Shown here: one piece after another, positions 60,512 through 64,000 of the stretch
Layout: each line of letters opens with the position of its first letter
Position numbering within the stretch: position 1 is the first letter of the stretch
DNA from: Muribaculaceae bacterium Zag1
GTDB taxonomy: Bacteria > Bacteroidota > Bacteroidia > Bacteroidales > Muribaculaceae
Assembly (NCBI GenBank): GCA_002633115.1
Contig: NWBJ01000034.1
Coordinates: forward strand, 4,774 to 68,773
DNA length: 64,000 nt
Direction: 5' to 3'
Notes under the pieces: model-generated
Database searches by the model: none
Told to the model about the DNA's origin: nothing
What the model saw: the letters and a program-made list of their open reading frames with translations, nothing else
Made by a program: the position numbers and the translations under genes

Positions 60512-61228
60512 GTGAACTTTCTCGAAGGCGAAATATTATATATTGACAAGCCGCTGCGCTGGACATCGTTTGACGCTGTCAAGCGACTGCGCGGAGCCCT
60601 GACGCGCCGCACGGGCATCCGCAAAATCAAGGTTGGGCACGCTGGCACGCTCGACCCCTTAGCCACTGGGGTCATGATCGTGTGCACTGGCCGCGCCACC
60701 AAGCGCATCGAGGAGTTGCAAAGCGGCGTCAAGGAGTATGTGGCCACCATAGCGCTGGGGGCTACTACGCCATCTTATGACCTTGAGACCCAAATCGATG
60801 CCTATTATCCTACCTCGCACATCACACGCCAGATGGTCGAGCAGGCATTAGAGGGATTCAAGGGCGAGATACAACAAGTGCCACCGGCATTTTCGGCGTG
60901 CAAGGTTGATGGGCAACGGGCCTACCATGCGGCTCGCAAGGGGCGCGCCATTGAGCTTAAGCCCAAGACCTTGGTGATAGATGAGATCGAACTGCTTGAA
61001 TACAGCCAGCAACTGATCAAAATCAGGGTAGTGTGCAGCAAAGGCACCTACATACGCGCATTGGCGCGCGACATAGGCCAGGCGTTGGGGAGCGGAGGAC
61101 ATCTCGTAGAGTTGAGGCGCACTCGGGTAGGCGCAGTCGGGCTTGACCAATGCCTGACCATCGCCCAGGCCGAGGAGCTGATAGCAAAAGTCGACATAGA
61201 ATACCCCGAGTGGTATTCTCGTGATTAA
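60512..61228 (+). CDS. truB: tRNA pseudouridine(55) synthase
   Basis: 238 residues from the GTG at 60512 ([27 protein letters not shown]). The active-site motif [15 protein letters not shown] contains the catalytic Asp. [41 protein letters not shown] and [15 protein letters not shown] are all TruB-typical. The GTG start is chosen because the motif before VKRL is present and no upstream ATG fits. It modifies U55 of tRNAs. It is followed by queA, and both encode tRNA-modifying enzymes. Confidence 0.95.
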   Translation: MNFLEGEILYIDKPLRWTSFDAVKRLRGALTRRTGIRKIKVGHAGTLDPLATGVMIVCTGRATKRIEELQSGVKEYVATIALGATTPSYDLETQIDAYYPTSHITRQMVEQALEGFKGEIQQVPPAFSACKVDGQRAYHAARKGRAIELKPKTLVIDEIELLEYSQQLIKIRVVCSKGTYIRALARDIGQALGSGGHLVELRRTRVGAVGLDQCLTIAQAEELIAKVDIEYPEWYSRD

Positions 61229-61236
61229 GGATACAC

Positions 61237-61251
61237 GGCGGCGAGGCCGCC
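61237..61251 (+). other. Short GC-rich stem-loop between truB and queA
   Basis: GGCGGC, GAG loop, GCCGCC. There is no T-run after it. Similar small CGGCGAGG-type stems occur at 29990-30006. Confidence 0.4.
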
Positions 61252-61277
61252 AACAACACTAAAATCCCACTGCAATA

Positions 61278-62327
61278 ATGAAGTTATCGCAATTCAAATT
61301 CCGCCTACCCGAAGACCTCATCGCGCAAGAGCCCATGGCCCATCGCGATGAATGCCGGCTAATGGTCGTGCACCGCAAGACCGGTGATATTGAGGACATG
61401 GTGTTTAAGAACATCCTGGGCTTTTTCGGCGACGGTGACGTAATGATTTTCAACGACACCAAGGTATTTCCGGCTCGCCTCTATGGCAACAAGGAAAAGA
61501 CGGGCGCGCGCATTGAGGTGTTTTTGCTGCGCGAACTCAATGAAAACAACAAACTCTGGGATGTGCTGGTAGAGCCGGCGCGCAAAATCCGCATTGGCAA
61601 CAAACTCTATTTTGGAGAAGACGAATCGATGGTGGCCGAGGTGATAGACAACACCACATCGCGCGGCCGCACCCTCAGATTCCTCTACGATGGCAACCAC
61701 GATGATTTCAAGCGCGACCTCTACGCCCTGGGCGCTACGCCGCTGCCCGACTATATCAAGCGCGAGGCCGATGCCGAGGATGCTGAGATGTATCAGACAA
61801 TCTTTGCTACCAAAGAGGGAGCTGTCATGGCCCCGGCTGCAGGTCTGCACTTCACTCGCGAGCTGCTCAAGCGCTTGGAGATACGCGGTGTGCATCAATG
61901 CTTCATGACTGTCCACTGCGGCTTGGGCAATTTCCGCGAAATCGATGTCGAGGACCTCACCAAGCACCGCATGGATTCTGAGCAAATCTTCATCAGCCAG
62001 CAGCTGGTTGATACTGTCAACGCTGCCAAGGATGAAGACAAGCAGGTGTGCGCCGTAGGCACCTCGGTGCTGCGCGGCATCGAGAGCGCCACCAGCATGA
62101 ATGGCCACATGAAGACTTACGACGGCTGGACCAACAAGTTTATCTTCCCGCCGTATGATTTCTCGGTTGCCACCTCGCTGGTGAGCAATTTCCACTTGCC
62201 TTACTCGACTATGCTGATGACTGTGGCGGCCTTTGGCGGCTACGACTTGGTGATGGAGGCTTACAAGCGCGCCGTGGCTGAGGGTTATCGCTTTGGCGCC
62301 TACGGCGACGCGATGCTTATCATTTAA
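61278..62327 (+). CDS. queA: S-adenosylmethionine:tRNA ribosyltransferase-isomerase
   Basis: 349 residues, normal QueA length. It starts [19 protein letters not shown] and has [20 protein letters not shown], then [15 protein letters not shown] ([17 protein letters not shown]), [20 protein letters not shown] and [13 protein letters not shown], all QueA signatures. It makes epoxyqueuosine in tRNA. It lies 49 bp after truB in the same orientation. No preQ1 riboswitch-like element was seen upstream. Confidence 0.97.
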   Translation: MKLSQFKFRLPEDLIAQEPMAHRDECRLMVVHRKTGDIEDMVFKNILGFFGDGDVMIFNDTKVFPARLYGNKEKTGARIEVFLLRELNENNKLWDVLVEPARKIRIGNKLYFGEDESMVAEVIDNTTSRGRTLRFLYDGNHDDFKRDLYALGATPLPDYIKREADAEDAEMYQTIFATKEGAVMAPAAGLHFTRELLKRLEIRGVHQCFMTVHCGLGNFREIDVEDLTKHRMDSEQIFISQQLVDTVNAAKDEDKQVCAVGTSVLRGIESATSMNGHMKTYDGWTNKFIFPPYDFSVATSLVSNFHLPYSTMLMTVAAFGGYDLVMEAYKRAVAEGYRFGAYGDAMLII

Positions 62328-62403
62328 GTCAAAAGTATCAAGTCAAAAGTCAAAAGGATATGGTAATATTTCCAAAAACTAAAAACCCAAAACCAAAAAC
62401 CAA
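62326..62403. repeat. Two 7-bp-period repeats between queA and ilvE
   Basis: AAGTCAA-type heptamers (62326-62357), sharing AAAAGTC with 58049-58122, then CAAAAAC, TAAAAAC, CCAAAAC, CAAAAAC (62372-62403), the complement of the GGTTTTT unit. Confidence 0.8.
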
Positions 62404-62438
62404 TTAACCTGAATATAATACCAACTAAAAGACCAACT

Positions 62439-63461
62439 ATGGAAAAAGAAATTGATTGGAAAAACCTGTCGTTCGGCTACATGCCTACCGACTACAACGT
62501 GCGGTGCACCTACCGCGACGGCAAGTGGGGCGAGATCGAGGTGTCTCAGTCGCCCTACGTCGAGATGCACATTGCCGCTACTGGCCTCCACTACGGCCAA
62601 GAAATCTTCGAGGGCCTCAAGGCATTCCGTGGCAAGGATGGCAAGGTGAGAGTGTTCCGCCTCGATGAGAATGCCAAGCGTCTGCGTGAATCGGCCAAGG
62701 GCCTGCTGATGGAGCCCGTGCCCGAAGAGCTGTTCAAGGAAATGGTGCTCAAGGTGGTCAAGCTCAACGAGCGTTTTGTGCCCCCTTATGGCACTGGCGC
62801 ATCGCTCTACATCCGTCCCGTTGAGTTCGGCATCAGCGCTCAAGTAGGCGTAAAACCCGCTAAGGAATATACCTTCATTATATTCGTGACCCCTGTGGGC
62901 CCGTACTTCAAGACTGGTTTCAACCCCTCGAACATCTGCATCATGCGCCAGTATGACCGCGTGGCTCCCCAAGGCACTGGCCGTTGGAAAGTAGGCGGCA
63001 ACTATGCTGCATCGCTCGAGGCTGGCGAGAAGGCTCACGAGCTCGGCTATTCAGCAGTGCTCTATCTCGACCCCAAGGAGAAGAAATATCTCGACGAGTG
63101 CGGCCCGGCCAACTTCTTCATGATCAAGGATGGCAAGTACACCACTCCAGCCAGTGATTCTATCCTCCCGTCGATCACCAACAAGAGCTTCCAGCAGCTT
63201 GCTCGCGACATGGGCATCGAGGTTGACGCTCGCCACATCACAGTAGACGAACTCGAGGATGCTGTCGAGGCAGCCGCTTGCGGCACCGCAGCCGTAGCTT
63301 CGCCCGTAGGCGAAATCGACGACCTCGACACTGGCAAGAAGTATGTCATCGCCAAGGACGGCAAGCCCGGTCCTATCACCACCGCACTCTACAACGAACT
63401 GCGCGGCATCCAATACGGCGACATCGAAGACCGTCACGGTTGGATCACCTTCGTAGAATAA
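62439..63461 (+). CDS. ilvE: Branched-chain amino acid aminotransferase (class IV PLP)
   Basis: 340 residues, the length of the larger BCAT form. Motifs are MHIAATGLHYGQEIFEGLKA, RPVEFGISAQVGVKP, GTGRWKVGGNYAASLEA (PLP-binding Lys of WKVGGNY), ADEC-like YLDECGPANFFMI and ITNKSFQQLARDMGIEV. It transfers amino groups between glutamate and branched-chain 2-oxo acids. It is followed by a terminator-like hairpin. Confidence 0.96.
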   Translation: MEKEIDWKNLSFGYMPTDYNVRCTYRDGKWGEIEVSQSPYVEMHIAATGLHYGQEIFEGLKAFRGKDGKVRVFRLDENAKRLRESAKGLLMEPVPEELFKEMVLKVVKLNERFVPPYGTGASLYIRPVEFGISAQVGVKPAKEYTFIIFVTPVGPYFKTGFNPSNICIMRQYDRVAPQGTGRWKVGGNYAASLEAGEKAHELGYSAVLYLDPKEKKYLDECGPANFFMIKDGKYTTPASDSILPSITNKSFQQLARDMGIEVDARHITVDELEDAVEAAACGTAAVASPVGEIDDLDTGKKYVIAKDGKPGPITTALYNELRGIQYGDIEDRHGWITFVE

Positions 63462-63479
63462 TTCCCGATAATCTATATG

Positions 63480-63518
63480 GCCATAGCAGCCCCTCGGGGA
63501 TGCTATGGCTTATACTTT
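63480..63518 (+). terminator. Stem-loop after ilvE
   Basis: GCCATAGCA (63480-63488) pairs with TGCTATGGC (63501-63509), with an inner CCCC/GGGG. It is followed by the modestly T-rich TTATACTTT. Confidence 0.7.
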
Positions 63519-63526
63519 ATAATCAG

Positions 63527-64000
63527 ATGAAATATCAAGACATCATTGATAAATATTACGAATCAGGGTCTCCCCTCCGGGAGATCCTGATTCGTCATTC
63601 ACGCTCTGTGGCTGACAAGGCTCTGGCCATAGCTCGAGCCAAGCATCTCAATCTCGACTATCGCGATGTGGAGACAGCAGCCATGCTCCACGACATTGGC
63701 ATCTACCTCACCGACGCTCCGGGTATACAATGCTTTGGCAAGGAGCCATACCTGCGTCATGGGGTGCTGGGAGCCGAATTGCTGCGACGCGAGGGTGCAC
63801 CCGACTGGATAGCCCGAGTGGCAGAGCGTCATACCGGCGCTGGCCTCACTGCTGAGGAAAACAAGCGCCAGGGATTGCCATTGCCCACCGACCGCGACCT
63901 GGTACCGGAGACATTGCTTGAGCGCCTGATCTGCTATGCAGATAAGTTCTTCTCAAAAAGCGGAGACATGAAGGAGAAGCCACTTGAGCGAGTGCGCGCA
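63527..64000 (+). CDS. HD-domain phosphohydrolase, 5' part (gene runs off the window)
   Basis: 158 codons are visible from the ATG at 63527 (MKYQDIIDKYYESG) without a stop. The HD-domain metal motif is present: HSRSVADKALAIARAKHL, then AAMLHDIGIYLTDAP, a LRHGVLGAELLRREG helix and VAERHTGAGLT. HDIG-type proteins of this size hydrolyse nucleotides or small phosphoesters. No specific substrate can be named. Confidence 0.85.
   Translation, partial: MKYQDIIDKYYESGSPLREILIRHSRSVADKALAIARAKHLNLDYRDVETAAMLHDIGIYLTDAPGIQCFGKEPYLRHGVLGAELLRREGAPDWIARVAERHTGAGLTAEENKRQGLPLPTDRDLVPETLLERLICYADKFFSKSGDMKEKPLERVRA

Noticed and set aside
61229..61277. preQ1 riboswitch before queA
   Set aside because: Only a short GC stem is present; the gap is too small and lacks a preQ1 aptamer pattern.

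Overview
The window looks like a chromosomal segment of a gut-type Bacteroidales bacterium, possibly Muribaculaceae; the family is an inference from gene content and moderate GC. Evidence for Bacteroidales: SusC/SusD pairs with lipoprotein glycoside hydrolases, BACON and DUF3823 lipoproteins, a DUF3098 protein beside FtsX, and promoters of the TTTG / 19-21 bp / TAnnTTTG type. Four promoters have an exact 20-bp spacer: upstream of the membrane regulator, tRNA-Leu, ftsX, and the small-protein/dxs operon.

Region 1 (1-7650, + strand) is the end of a polysaccharide utilization locus (PUL). It holds the tail of a SusD, a complete SusC/SusD pair and a GH43 arabinanase-like lipoprotein, followed by a strong terminator. 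Region 2 (7729-23580, - strand) is a second PUL. In transcription order it has SusC, SusD, a DUF3823 lipoprotein, GH31, a GH63/MGH1-like hydrolase, a sialate-O-acetylesterase-type esterase, and a 1343-residue GH2 / PA14 / alpha-beta-hydrolase fusion. Divergent from it (23982-27014, +) are a BACON/leucine-rich lipoprotein and a lipoprotein with a CBM6-like C-terminus.

Region 3 (27131-33361) has a membrane-spanning regulator with a periplasmic LamG/Kelch-like sensor and a cytoplasmic winged-helix plus BTAD-like output, then a GH92 mannosidase and a periplasmic TPR protein. Region 4 (33362-34701) holds tRNA-Leu(CAG), a cluster of palindromic interspersed repeats and the stump of a PD-(D/E)XK nuclease gene, which together look like a recombination-prone scar. 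Region 5 (34702-41907, -) is an arabinose operon in the order galM-like, Na+/sugar symporter, araD, araA, araB. It probably catabolises the arabinose released by the GH43 enzyme of region 1. A GH2 enzyme and a DUF3108-like protein precede it.

Region 6 (45803-64000) is mostly core functions: lpxA, an RND efflux operon, trkH/trkA/dxs with a small membrane protein, a small + strand membrane protein, ftsX, a DUF3098 gene, uppP, truB, queA, ilvE and the start of an HD-domain gene.

Two features cut across the window. Many intergenic gaps contain low-complexity tandem repeats of different sequence but the same 7-bp period. GC-rich palindromic repeats occur in the intergenic scar and also in frame, as a linker, inside the GH2-esterase fusion. 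The best candidates for undescribed biology are the one-component membrane regulator and the fusion enzyme with its repeat-derived linker.
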